Source of the DNA: Trichuris trichiura
Lineage: Eukaryota; Nematoda; Enoplea; Trichinellida; Trichuridae
Direction: 5' to 3'
Length of the DNA: 64,000 nucleotides
NCBI GenBank assembly: GCA_037903355.1
Contig: JBAJFE010000029.1
Location: 372,001 to 436,000 of the forward strand
Both the position numbers and the translations under genes were made by a program. Below, piece by piece: positions 23,201 to 36,900 of this stretch. Below the pieces are notes generated by a model, which was not told where the DNA came from, ran no database searches, and saw only the letters and a list, made by a program, of their open reading frames with translations. How positions within the stretch are numbered: the first letter of the stretch is position 1; the number at the start of each line of letters is the position of its first letter.

Positions 23201-26092
23201 CTCATTATTTTGGCTAGTTTTGCCGATGGTTCATTCAGGTAATGGACGGTCAATTGATTTGCAGGTACCATGCTTACTGTCGTACAAATTCAAATATTTG
23301 AATTCTAGAGGCGTTATAATGGGTTTCTTTGTTCTTGTGATCATTATTTTCAAAAAGGGACATAACTACAGTGCACGGATGAACTCGAAATTTTTGGCCG
23401 ACAGGTGACGCCAACAAAAGTCGTTGGGTTACACATACTAAAACCTGACGATTGCATTTAAATAAACATTTTTAAAAATTTTTAAAAGCCATCATTGTGT
23501 TACTTCTTCACGTCCTGGCTTATCGCTATCGACGGGCCGAGGATGTGACTCGAAAACTCCCCTCCAGCAGTTGGCATAAAATTGATACACTGTAAATAAA
23601 TCTGTATCAATTTGATTTAATAAAGAAGAATTCAGCAATTTCAAAAATTAATAAAACAGACATACGAAGTGAAGGATGGAAGCATTAGGCTCGATTTGGA
23701 GAGATGGAACATCGACGGTCAAATGTACGACTTTGGTCGAAACACGAGACTAGCAGACGAAATAACGATGTTCAAGTACCTGACGTAATAACTATTCCAC
23801 CTGTCATGTCATATTCTTCCATTCTGTTTAATAAAAGTTATCCAATTTTTCACGTAGAAATCTATCGAACAAAATTTTTTCTTTTTACTATTGGTAATAG
23901 TAAATAGGTGTGTTATAACTCCTGGTATAAATAAGATTTCGCTTGAACGCGTACGATTTCGAAATGACGTATTTTTCCTAGTGCGTTTGCAGTCTTCACT
24001 CTGAGTACGTACAATTGTTTAGCGCTCCATATGCGTTCACGCCTTTTAAGGAGGGAGTGTTTTTTTAAATTCTAAAAGCGTGTGATGAGTTAGTCACATT
24101 CAGTACAATCAAATGCGTAAGCATAGGGATTTTTCGGCTGGTACGATTTGTCCAACTGCTTCCTTTTCAGCTCCCTACACAATAATAACATTTCCCTTCC
24201 TGTTCGCCGTGATGTTCGGAGACCTTGGACATGGCATTATAATGCTCCTGTTTGCTCTGTTTTTAATCTTGAAAGAGAAACAGCTTATTGCCCGGAAAAT
24301 TCGTAACGAGGTAAAATTACGGCAGATTTAAATTTTTGTATCTATATTTTCGAATTACTAATTTTGTAGATGTTTCAAATCTTCTTCGGTGGCCGCTACA
24401 TCATTTTGCTAATGGGGCTGTTTTCAATGTACACTGGAATCATTTACAACGAGTTGTTCGCCAAGTCGTTCAACATATTCGGTTCGTCTTGGCAAATTCC
24501 TGACGACATAACGTGAGATAATGCCGAAAATATGCGAGTTCTTTTTTGTCTAATTTATTTAATTTATAGCGCTAGAGAGATATCGGCTTCGGAGCGGCTG
24601 CAGCTTAATCCAAACTCCAGTGCATTCTTGGGTCACGCTTATCCATACGGCATAGATCCAGTACGCTATTGGAAGATAGTTCCAACAAGATAATGCGCGC
24701 ATTGTTTTCTTTAAGGTTTGGAATGTTGCAGTCAACAAACTTAATTTTCTTAATTCCTTCAAAATGAAAATGTCCATCATTCTTGGAGTATTTCAAATGA
24801 CCTTTGGCGTTGTTTTAAGCTTGTACAATCACCGGTACGTCTTTGAAGTTGTTCGCAAAAATACCTGAATTGCATTTTTTTAAAAAAATTTCAGCTTCTT
24901 TTAACCGCAAATTAGATATTTACTCCATGTTCATTCCGCAGCTATTGTTTTTGTGCTGTCTTTTCGTCTACTTATGTATAATGATAATTTACAAGTGGGC
25001 GGCGTTCACTGCCTACGGCAAGCAAATGGCCGTCGGTTATTATCCCGGTGGTCATTGCGCGCCGTCGCTTCTCATTGGTTTGATCAATATGGTCAAGTTC
25101 ACTCCACGAGATTACGGCTTCGACGATCCGGCCACGTGCGCAACTAACGCCTTCTATCCAGGACAGGTGCGCATGCAAGATTTATTCAACTTTTTTCCCT
25201 ACGCATTTGCATATACATTCAGCTTGGATTCGAGTCATTCCTTGTCATAGTGGCCGTTCTATGCGCTCCTGTGATGCTTTTTACCAAACCGTACTTCATC
25301 CATCGTCGTCGTAAACAGGCATCGTATAACGGACATGTGGTAAGCATTTCGTTCCGTATTCATTTTACATAATATGCTTTTTTCTGTCGCCAGCTGCAAA
25401 ATCCAAGAAAATATTTCTCATTCACGCGTTCCCATTTTCCGTTGTTTTAGAGCGTTCGAGCTGATTTGAAATCCGACGATGCCGAAGTAATCCATCACAA
25501 GGAGAAGGAAGTGAGCCACGGCGGAGGTGATCACGACGACGTATGTATTTTATATGAAACAGTATTTTTCTTAGTAATTTTTTCTATTTTCTCGCTTAGT
25601 TGCCTATTGGCGAGATTCTTATTCTGCAAGCTATACATACGATCGAATTTTGCCTCAGCAGTATCTCGCATACGGCGTCGTACCTTCGATTGTGGGCTTT
25701 GTCGCTAGCGCATGCACGTAGGTTTTTCAGCGGGTAGGCAGTTGCCATGTTGACTAGAGAATTTTTAGAACTGTCCGAAGTCTTATGGTCTATGGTCATG
25801 CGTATGGGATTCATATTTGAAGGTTACATGGGTGCCCTAGCAATTTATCTAGTCTTTTGGGCATTCGCTTTTCTTACGTTGTCCATCCTGGTCATGATGG
25901 AAGGCCTGTCCGCCTTCCTGCACGCTCTGCGATTGCACTGGTACGTTTTGGTCATTTTAATGCGGCTGCTTAAACAGCCCCTTTTTAAGGGTTGAATTCC
26001 AGTCCAAGTTTTACGGCGGAGAAGGTTATCTTTTTACGCCGTTTTCCTTCGACACTATACTTGAGCAGGCAAGAATCGAAGACGGTGATTGA
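20288..26092 (+). CDS. ATP6V0A: V-type H+-ATPase 116-kDa subunit a (21 exons, about 888 aa)
   Basis: Subunit a forms the proton half-channels of the V0 sector in endolysosomal and plasma membranes. Exons run 20288-20404, 20453-20531, 20595-20692, 20743-20871, 21221-21304, 21449-21582, 21677-21797, 21855-21937, 21986-22079, 22133-22345, 22405-22555, 24171-24310, 24370-24512, 24570-24660, 24716-24834, 24895-25166, 25223-25339, 25451-25540, 25600-25717, 25769-25940 and 25990-26092. Diagnostic segments are [87 protein letters not shown] and [20 protein letters not shown]. The last of these contains the conserved channel arginine. The end is the usual [22 protein letters not shown]. The junction 24834/24895 is out of frame by one base in this sequence. 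The donor of the fifth exon (GTTGGG) was chosen on frame. Confidence 0.96.
22556..24170 (+). other. Large 1.6-kb intron of V-ATPase subunit a
   Basis: This intron separates the soluble amino-terminal half from the first membrane-spanning exon ([10 protein letters not shown]). It is AT-rich. No nested gene or RNA was recognised. Confidence 0.8.
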
Positions 26093-26370
26093 TCGTAGCA
26101 AACCCCGTACGCTATTGATTCGACAATTGTCCACTTGATTGTTGTTGTGATTGTGCTTTCGACTACTTGATGATTTTACTACCCATTATTGATCATACCG
26201 AAGTGAATGTGCCGATTCAGTGCTGCCATAGTAAAATTACAATATCTTTTACAAATCTCGTTTGTTGATCCACAGGTACAAGTTGTCTTTTTCAATATAT
26301 TTGAATTATTCGCTTTCTCCGTTGTCTTTTCAAAGAGTTTGAACGCAACGTTTTGCAGGGCAGCGCAGTA
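26093..26370 (+). other. Short spacer between V-ATPase subunit a and TPK1 with acceptor-like site
   Basis: The spacer has no AATAAA hexamer that I can see. It contains two AG acceptor-like sites, CCACAG near 26277 and TTTTGCAG at 26352-26359, the second just before the TPK1 ATG. Confidence 0.5.
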
Positions 26371-27848
26371 ATGAGCTTCCTGCAGGGCAAATGGCGAATC
26401 TGGAATCCGACAAAAGCATTTTTAAAAATGCCAAGTGAGTAGCAACCTTTCCGTCGTAGTTACGCTTGGCATTGGCTGTTGGCCTTCGTAGGCTGTCGCT
26501 TCGGTTTGCTTATTCTCGATGGAGCAGCCTATTGTCCTTGCAGGAAGGATACTGTACAAACTTTATGGCACTCAGGTTAGTTCAATGTTTGAATTTTTGA
26601 ACGTGGGCGCCAAGAAATGATTGAATCTTGACAAGATTTTAACATTTTACGAAACGTACATGTACATAACAGTTCTCTTATTGTAAAATTCTCTTCCTCT
26701 CTGCTGCGCGGCTTGTTTACTTTCGCTAGCGTTATCGCGCCTAAAATTCCGTCGTTGTTATTGGCTCGTCTGGAAAAGCCGTCTAAGACTAATAACACTT
26801 TTATTTTTGAAGCTGTAACCGTCAGTCTCCAACGGTTAAACTTTTGACTTTCAAATTCTGTCTCGTCAGACGATCTATACTTGCTCACTAAGAGTGTACG
26901 AATCGAAATAGAACTTGTCTAGGCTAAACGTACTTTCATCTTTTAAGTCTCAGCATTGCTACCTTTATTAAAGCTTTAAATAGTTGGTGTTTGAAGGCTC
27001 AATAAACTGAGCATATTTACCTTTTCTCAACGTAGTGTAGTCGTTCAGCTTCAATTAGAGTAGCCGCGGACGGTGCTGGAAACTTTTTGCATCGAATGCA
27101 TAGTGAAAACTTCTCGATGATCCCGGACATTGTTTGCGGTGATCTTGATTCTATTACAAATGAAAGCCTTCGTTTCCTTGAGAATAAAGTGAGTGCATAC
27201 TGTAGAGCCATTGCTACCACTAATTATCATCAATTGAGGGCACCGCGGTGATTCGCGTACGGGAACAAGAAAGCACCGATTTCACAAAATGCGTTAGAGT
27301 AATAGTCGAAAGAGCTGAGCAAATGAAACTTGAGGTAATTTTTAAAATTCATTTTAAAAAAGTTATTTCTTTATTTATATAGTTGGAAATGCTAGTGGCT
27401 ATAGGAGGACTCTGCGGTCGATTCGATCATGTTTTTGGATGCGTGCAGTCAATGTTTCTTCATCAAGACGAACACCCCGAAGTACCTTTATTCCTATGGC
27501 ATAAAGAATCGTTATTATTTCTTTTGCCGCAGGTTTGCAGAGCTGCAAATACGACGGCGATGGAAAGTCTATCTACTTTTATAGGGAGAACATAGAATAC
27601 TGCTAGACAGGTCGCTGACGACTGGTAAATGTGGCCTTATTCCTGTTGGACGTCCAGTGAAACAGGTATTCACGTCGGGACTTCGATGGGATCTGAATGG
27701 GCATCAGTTGGCATTCGGCGAACTGGTTAGTTCATCTAATGAAGTTGTTGGAAATCAGGTGACCGTCAACACTTCGGACACGCTTTTATTTACGCTGGAG
27801 TTAAACACTGAACATCTCAAGTTGGCACCGGTGAACCGCAAGGCCTGA
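26371..27848 (+). CDS. TPK1: Thiamine pyrophosphokinase (six exons, 265 aa)
   Basis: TPK1 makes thiamine diphosphate from thiamine and ATP in the cytosol. Exons are 26371-26434, 26492-26575, 27049-27188, 27239-27334, 27383-27532 and 27585-27848. All junctions are GT..AG and the frame is continuous. The catalytic domain shows RVAADGAGN, the acidic metal-binding GDLDSI, QESTDFTKCV, and AIGGLCGRFDH. The thiamine-binding beta domain has GEHRILLD, KCGLIPVGRP, TSGLRWDLNGHQLAFGELVSSSN and ends soon after. The length is slightly above the human 243 residues because of a longer tail. The start MSFLQGKWRIWNP is preceded 12 nt upstream by TTTTGCAG, a good 3' splice site. It lies 278 nt after V-ATPase subunit a on the same strand. 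Confidence 0.95.
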
Positions 27849-27961
27849 CCATGAAAAGCATAATTGAACGAGGAGAGGGTTGGTCAGATGCGTGCATATT
27901 TTTCAAATTAAAACAGTTCACACGTCTTAGACGAAGTACCAACAAAATCTTTTAACAGCGA

Positions 27962-30900
27962 CTAGTAAAAAGTCGACTTGTCGCTATCGAAGTCGCTCTC
28001 ATCCTCATCGCTTGTATACCCACTTTTAACTCGCGGCATTCGCAATGTGAAATCGAAGTCCTCGACGGACTGTAATTCTTCCGCATTTGCACATTTTGCG
28101 GCAACTGCCATAAGGCACCTTTCCATATTTTGTCTTACCTTGGGATCAAAAGCCAGAAGCACTTTCTAAATATAAATGAAATAGACATTTGTGTGAGCTA
28201 AAAAGAAAAAAACGCACCTGAAGCTTGGCGGTTCCTTCTCCCAAGTGCAGCAATTTGTATGCTGCCTTTCCTGCATCTATCGAATCGATAACACATCTTC
28301 CGTCAGGGTCGAGCACTATTGCTTCAATGAAGATCTGCGTCGAATCGTCGGAATAAACCTACTTGCCATGTGGCAATGAAGATCTGCGTCGAATCGTCGG
28401 AATAAACCCACTTGCCATGTGGCCCATTGGGTGTTTACTTACCTTTGTCAATTCCTCATCCACGTCATCAACGCTGTCAGCTATGAACCTTATAGCGTCG
28501 CTGCAAAGTGTTCCAATCGTGAAATGCTTATTCCTTATGTTTCTGGCCATCGTTGCCGCAAGAAAGTTGTCAACTTGGCCATCACCTAACTTCAGTTGAT
28601 AAGCCAAAATGTACGCTGAACATCTGATTCCAAGATCAAGCAGCTCCGCCTATGGAACAAAGCAGTAACGCAACTAGTAAAAAAATTGAAGGAAGGCTTA
28701 CCTTGTCAACACAAAGCCATAAATTGGCGGCGCTTACCAAAATGGTCCCGTAAATACGCATAATCTTTTCTGGGTTTGTTTTCAATGCGACCATAATAGC
28801 GACGGCGTACGACCAGGTCGCAGTGGACTGAACTTCATCTGTGAAAGACAATTCTATTAGCAAAACACGAAAGCCGATGGCTTTTTCTCAATAACTCGCA
28901 CTGTACAACACTTTTTTCTTTCATGTCGCTTCACTGTTTGAACTTTTGTTTTCTATACTTGGCGGTCTTTCTATTGATTTCAATGCTTGATAGGGTTGAA
29001 TTAAATGGCACTTTCTAAGTCATGAAAGTAAGCTCGCAACAAAATGACAGACTAAATGTATTGCGACTTCTATGCATTGAGAGTGTAATGAAGGCAAATT
29101 GTTGAACAGTTTTTCAACTTAGTTTCCATCTCAATATTACCTTGGCGCGACTGCGCAACAAGAGCCACTCACCCAACGTGAACGAGTCGAATAATGTCGA
29201 CACTTCAGAGTCCGTCAGCACATTGCAAACGAAGACGCCGAGACAACCTGACGTTATCAATCCAATTGACTTTTCCGCCGTGCACCAACGAAGTAAGAAA
29301 TCTTGCATCTGTGATTTGACCTCTTTGCTTAGACTGACTCGGGATATAGACAACAAACCGCGCAAAGCTGGCATATGCGCTGCGCTAAAAAGAAAAAAAG
29401 GTTAGCAAGCAAACTCAAACATATACTGCAACTCTAAGATGCAGCAAAAAGAGGTATAAAAAATTTTTCAGCGTCTTAGCTCGTGCAAACAGCTTGAAAC
29501 CTTTTTTTACGTAAAAACCGTTTTACAGAAGCCCGCTGATTAGTTGGAATTGACTAGTTTTGATTGGACGAAAGCCTCTGCGAGCATTACTTAGGCGCAA
29601 AGTCAACGCGCCCTAAATGTCGCAAGATAACAAAGTCAACATGAAGGAAACGAATAAGAAAAGCTACAGTCGACAGATACATTCATAGTACGCCTTTATA
29701 AAAGCTGCAGTAAGAAACTGAAAAGTCGTACGTACACACTTTTCATGGAGTCCTCTTGCGAAAACATACTGCGAAAAACTTCGACGATTAAGCTGTCGCG
29801 CTTAGGGTGAATTTCCCCAAGGGAGACGAGCCCGTCCGAAGCACTAAGCCGTAGTTGCGTTGACGCAGGTTCATTAAGCAAGCGCATAAATGTACTCTGC
29901 AACTGCGGTATAAGAGGTCTCATTACGGATTTTGCCTGAAAAGTAATACGCGTCAGGCCGAAACAGCTCTATCTGCTCCCGTATGCATACCTTGTTAAAA
30001 ATAGCCAATAAAGCCGACAGTATAGTAAGCTTAATGTCAACAGGTTGACGATCCATAAGGACTCGAATCATTGGGCCAACAGTATTTATAGCGTACGGTT
30101 TAATCGACTCGTCACTGCATAAAGTTAGCAGTGCACAAGTAAACCGACAAGCTTCGTCCTTCTGCACCGGTTTACCACTTATTACGCATTCGCGTACCAC
30201 GGCGAATAATGGCTGCAAACCCGTTTCCTTCGCAAATACTGGCAAACGATCTGCTTTCTTGCTGCGAAATATGGGGAAAAGCAATTGGTAAAATATGCTA
30301 ATAATACTGGCCAACTTTTCCTTTCGCAGTGTCTGGAATGAAAGTGCTACTGCGCAAACGTTAACGTGATCCTATCAGTAGTTCGTACCGTAATACATTT
30401 TGATACGCCGTCTGAGGCGAAGGAACATACTACAGCGTCATCTGAATTGTAGAACCTGAGACCAATGCCTAGCAATTCGTTCACCACTTCTTCCATCACG
30501 GGCTGAAGGGATTTCAAAATAAAATAAATTCAACAAATCCCGTATAAAGTTAGCTAACCGACAAAGTATTGCACATCTGATAAAATAGAGCGGCTGCCGC
30601 CTGCTTTTTCTTAAGAACATTGCCGCTGACCTTCTCTCGCAACATACGCATTAAGGTTTGCATCATTTTCGTGTCGACAATCTGTTTGATCACCATGTCA
30701 AAGTTTTCCAGTTCCTAAATTTATCTTTCTCACAGCACCTTGGGCAAATCTGCCGCGTTTCAAATACCTCTGCCTGTTTGGCAGTTCCAACTGCGTCGGT
30801 AAGAGCAGCGAAGAGAGCTGCCAGGATATCTTCACCCCAGTCCGACAGCATCGTTACGCCGTTGGAGAACAGTAGAGCAACCGCTCTGCTTCGAACTGGT

Positions 30901-33900
30901 TTGTGGATTAGCTGAGAGAACAAAAATCCACTTACTCACCTTTACGAATGCTACGTACTGGAAACAAGCAAAATAGGAAAATAAAAACCAAAAGCGAAGT
31001 GATTAGTCACAAAAGAGGATAATGTTAGTCCTACAGCTAATGTGAAGTGTAACATTTTGACGAATAAAAGCTTGAAGGCGATCTACCTTTGGTATCAGTT
31101 TAGGTATTAAAGATTTCCCGCGCGTTTCGGTAAGCATTAACAAACTGTCGAGCAGCAAAGGGCCAACCTTCGGATCAGTCTAAAAAAATGTAGTCCAACG
31201 TAAGCTGGCAATAATGAGAATTCTGAATCACCAATTTCTTTAACAGTGTCTCTATCAAATCGGAAGAAGAGCGGTTGTCAATGGAGGAAAAAAACACGGC
31301 AAAGACACCGCTGGCTGCTCTGCGCACATCCGCCGACTCGTCGCACATGGCTTGAACCATTGTTGGCATCAATTTCGAAGCGTAGGCAGAGACCTGAAAA
31401 ATTGAGCAATTTCGCATTCGACGACTAAAGGCAAAATTCGCAGCTTTTCCGCCAAACTCACCGTCTCTCTACTCATGTTTTGCATAACTGCCGAAAGAGC
31501 AATGCATACACCCCGTCTATGGTCGCAGTCTTTCGACGAAAGGCCTTCTTCCAGTACCGGTACGATGTCAAGAAGCAAACGTTCCCCAAGTTTCTCTACC
31601 AAACTCGCCAAACAATTGCCGGCTATCTGAGCATCAACAAATGTCACTTAAATATCCATTGTCGACTACTGAAATGCACTTTCTGTTTTTCCATCGATGC
31701 GCTGGATATGCAATTGAGCAAGAAGGAAAACAACGTTGGCATAATTTCTCTCAATGTTCGAGGCGTGTTCGCAACGACAACTTTCCAAGCATGCGTTGCT
31801 GTCTGTTTGACCATCACGACGTCGTCGTAACGAGATATGTACAATCCTGACAGAATTCTGTCCCGACTCACTTCACCGACCGCATCCAAGATTGCCTCAA
31901 ATCAGGTATTCGCTAGTCAAGAAGTTGGCAAGCAAAACTAATACCAACCTGAAGCGTATGCACCGATCCAAAAGTATCGTCTTCCCCTCCAACTGTGGTC
32001 ATTTTGCCGCTAATGCCTATGTACAATGCATCTTAGAAGTATGTTAGCAAAAAAGAATATCTCATCACCTGTAATTTTGAATAACACTTCGGAGAGAAGC
32101 TGGAGTGAAGAAAGCCGGATGCGCCATGCATCGTCGAACATTCCTTTTTCCAATGAAGGCAAAAGAAGCGGCACTGCTGTGTCACTATACAGGTTGACGA
32201 TGTTGCGGCCAGCAAGCAAGGCACTATTCCTAACAAAGTCTGTCTCGTCAGCCAAAGCCTAAAGCAAAAAAGCCATGACGAAAAATTGGAGGAAAAATGC
32301 CCGAAGAGATGCAACCAATGCTTAAGTATTCTACTGTACGCTTAGATTCTACGCCAGTTAATATTAGTTATTAGTAAAATTTCTAAAATCATAGCTTCAA
32401 AGTAATGCTTGGCAAACAACTTACTCTCTACCCTATTCTTTTATCTACGCAATAAACTGTTATTTTGAAAGAAGTTAACAATTGCCCCAGATTCCGCAAC
32501 AACAGTTAGCTACTGGTCAATTACAACTTACCTTCATAATTATAGAAACAGCTCCTTCCAAGAAAGGCAAAAATCGGTCTCCAAAAATTGTAGGCAAATA
32601 AGCCAGCATCATAATGTAGCCGTCCCGAGCATACGGGGTGACCTTGTCCGACTCGGTCACTTCAACTATTTCAGGCATGACTCGAATCAAGTAGCTTTCG
32701 CCAAGGCCGCCGATGATCTCGCTAAGTCCTGCAGATTAGAAAAATGCAAATTTCGACCTCTGAAATACAAATGCCTGCCTTGAGCTGCACCGGAACGATC
32801 AACGGGCGAAGTGTCAGCCACCAAAGAATTTCGCAGCCATTGCAGGAGCTCGCAGAAATCGCCTTCTCCGGCAGCGCGTACCATTTTTCCCATCGCCTTA
32901 GCGGCAACCGTTCGGATTTCAGGTACCGGATCGAGCAGGCATTTTTGCAAACCGGGTAGTATAGTCGGTAGATACGGCTTCACATCCTGGCAAAAATTTA
33001 GTATTATGCTTGGGCCATCAACGCTCGGAAGGCTAACAGATTTGTCGGAAATGGTATAGATGTTTCCCGTCACAATGGCAGATGTCTTGCGAGCTTCCGG
33101 AGAACGATCCTCGAAACCTCGCTTAAGGATGGGCATTATCAATGCCAGAGATCCTGCATCTATGTAATGTGTAAACTCGGTGTTCAGCAGCAAGTTAAGA
33201 CAAGAATGAGTTTTGTTCGATGGATTTTCAATAGCCTCCACCAGTCGATCAGACAGCGCTGCAAGAAAAGGCAAATAAAACTGAAGTCATAGGTCGCATG
33301 ATATGTTACCAAGAACGTCAGGATTTTTAGTTATGCCAGCTATTGACCGAAGAGCTCGTCTTGCCCTCTGCTGCACCTTGGGATGTGTGTCAAAAGCAGC
33401 CTCTATGAGTTTTGGCACCACCTTTGGTAGCATAGCGGCCAAATGGCGAGGAGCTCCATTTGCCATAGTGCTGATAACTTCCAATGATCCTGAACAGAAT
33501 AAAAATGCTTAAAGACCAAGTCGCGAAACGCATAAATAAAATTCCTTACCGCATTTTGTACGCCAAACATCTACATCTAATCCGCTCAAAACGTGGGGCA
33601 TCAATAGCCTCACCGCGGTAGCGCTCACATTCTTCATTATCACTCTTATGCAGTCGCTCGCTGCCTGAATACAAAAAAAAATGCTATACGCATTTCGAGG
33701 TAAGAAACGGTTGAAAACCAGAAAATCAACTGCGAAAAAATATTTTGTACAACAAAAGCTATTAATGCAGCTTTATTGCGGAATAATGAATGGAAGACAT
33801 GTTTTCGCCTATAAAACCATAATTTATTGCGCAGACTTGAACTTGGAAATCAAATATGAACGTTTGAATTTGTACAGTAAGAAACTTCATAATAAAGTAT

Positions 33901-36900
33901 GCGGTAAGAAACTACATAGCCGAATCGGCTAAGCCTACGAAAATTTAAATGGGACTACATTTTCGTTAACGGAGGGTTGCCTAAATATTAGTGTATAAAT
34001 CGTTTCGAAAAATTTTGCCACTCTCTACCTAGCGTAGGGTTAACTGATTGCTCTTAGGCGTCAAGTTAGTGGGAAAAAATGCCGAACGATTCACCTACCG
34101 TTCTTACGCGTGAATTGTTGTCCCCAGTGCATAATAGCAACTTGGAGACCGAGTTAAGGACGAAGGGATCAAAAAGGCTTTTCAGTGTGCGAGAGAATAT
34201 TTCAAGGGCAATACAGGCGCCTGAAAAAAGGAAAAAGATTAATATACGCCCATACAATAAAGAGAATAATAACCTTCTCGCTTGTGAACATCGTTTTGAT
34301 CAACTAATGCCTCTTCCAGACGATCAAGAACGTTTAGTTGCCTTACTGCTAAAACGCTCGTCCCTTTGACCAACCCAGCCATGCCGTAGGCGGCTCCTCT
34401 TTTCTCTCCGTAACCAGATGGTCCCAGAACAATGCTTAAAAGCTTTTCAACCACTTCGGGAACCAATTCCTTTACTGACGGCACTAAAGGTGCTAAACAA
34501 TTGGCCACTGATTCTTGTACCTAATTGACGTGCGATTCCAACGTGAGAGACTTCGAATAGTGATTAGCTATTTTGCTTACCAACTGCGATCGGACGGACA
34601 GGTTTTCAATAAGACTAATAAAGATCGTTTTTATACGAGGATCCTCCGGATCAAGATGCTGTGCCAGTGTTCCGGATAGCACAACACCAGCCATCCTTAA
34701 GGCGTCATGCGATGCATCAGTAGGGCAGTGCAAAGCAAAATCCAACTGTTCGAACAGGTACGAAATATGAGTCTATACGAAATTGTTATTTTACGCAATA
34801 CACAAATCGTGGGTCAACATTTGACAAACTTTTCCATGCTGTTTAACGCCTTCAACGCAAGCTTCCAAAATGGCATGACGAACGTTTGCGTCTCGATCGG
34901 CGAACATGTTCAAAGTGAATCTTTCGAAGAGCAAAGGAAATTGCTCGGATGAAATTGTCTGACTCAAATCCTTAAGCACTGAAGCAATGCCCAAACGAGG
35001 TGCCGGATTGTCTCGTCCAGCCTCCTGCAGCACTCGACCAAAATCGTCGACCACTCGAGGCTCAACCTGTCAATCAGCTTTTTTTGGAAAGTATTTTGCT
35101 TGACTTGAACTTACAAAGCTTTTCTCCGCGAAAGTTTTACTCATCACGTCAAGAACATCGCTGAGCTCAAGATGCTCATCTTTCACGCACTGGCAAATGG
35201 CCATTCCAACCATTTCGCGAACTGCTAAAATATTGTTGTCCAACCGTTTAAGGAAATGAGACATTGAATCCTGCGGAAGCTTCAAGCCCCGCTGATCGCA
35301 TATGCTGCCGAGAAAAACTTATTAGGAAAAATCGTTTGCTCAACGTTACCTCGCCAGTACGTACCGCGCGGCAATTTCGCTGATGCCAACCTCCGAGCAA
35401 AATTTCAGCGTGTACAGATCGCAAACTGCCAAGCCGGGAAGATCGTCGCGCAAAGCGCAAACAACTTCTTCCGTCAGCTGAGAAAAGTAAGAATAAGGCT
35501 TTGCATTCGCAGCTTTTCCTCTACCTCCATCAGCGATGTTTTCAAAGCTTGATTTAGCGACGAAAACATCAAGTCCAAACAGCGACCCAGCAAAGTGACG
35601 AAAATATCGCGAAAACGAAATTGTTCCACGCGCACTATTCCGTCGACCAAATGACGCAGACAGCGAATTATCAAATTTTGCGTAAACAGTCTGTTTACGA
35701 TCTTTATCATTTTACATGAAAATTCTATTATTTGTTTGCTAGGTAGGTTGAGGATGCAAGACTAAAATTTCAAAAACTTCAAACGGTCAAAGGAATTTTA
35801 GATGAACTGACACTGGAACGATCCACACCAACGCGGCTGATATGCCAGTCGATAAACAGCAGCATATCGCACGTGTTGTCACTTTCATCTTTCTTTTTTA
35901 GGGCAGCCGTTAGCACGTCCAAAAGTAAAGGAAACGAAAAGGCGAAAGCGCTGGTAGGCAATACAGAAGTTTCGGAATCTTCCGACGTAGTGTCGCTACG
36001 TTGCAAGCTGCAGTTGGCCCGCTCTGGCAAATAAAAACGAGCATCATACGGAAAGCGTGAAGGCGGGGGTAAGCTCAAAAGAAGCATTGACAAGAAATTA
36101 AACTTTTTTCTTTAGACTCTGCTCTTCGTCAATTTAAATGTTGAGGTAAAAGATATCTTCGCTGAAAAAATCGAGAAAACGTCCCTGAAAGTTTTATCTT
36201 CAAACGGTGAATTACTTACAAAGCACTTTTTTCGGTGGTAAACTTAGTTGCTGCATGTACATCCCAACAAGACCAACTAGTAAACTCATTATTAGCGAAT
36301 ACTAATTTAAATATCGAGTTTCAAAATGTCGTTAAAGTCTACTCCCATCATCTCTCTTTTTTGAAAATCCATTTTTGGTAAAAATCTCTTATTCATACAG
36401 AGTAAAGAGTACATGACCCACTTTATAGCCTATCCAATTCTTCCACTTTAAAAGCTAGTCTTAAAGGTAGTAGGAAAGTGTGTAATTCAAACGTGGTTCA
36501 TCGACCACAGCCAGTGGTAAAAAATGAGACGGGATTTACTTAGCAAACGCTGTACGACGCTTGGCCCATTTACTTCCTTAGGCACTTGCACCCATGGTGG
36601 GTCAAGTTCGCACGGAAAATTACGAAGTCGCGAAGTAGTATACGCTATTGAATAAGCTGAAAAGAAAAAGTGCGGGAACCAAGCGGCTAGCATTGGACAA
36701 CAACAAGCTTACCAAGCGATCGGTCGTTGGGATTAGGAAAAGCAATTTTGCTTAGTTCGAACCAACACTCAGACGCCAGTGATGACGTCACAGGGCTTTT
36801 CATTACTAACAACAGAATATCTGTCAACTCGGCGACTCGATCGTTAACAAAACGAGTGCCCGAACTGAGCATGGATTGGAGCAAATACAAACCGTGATGA

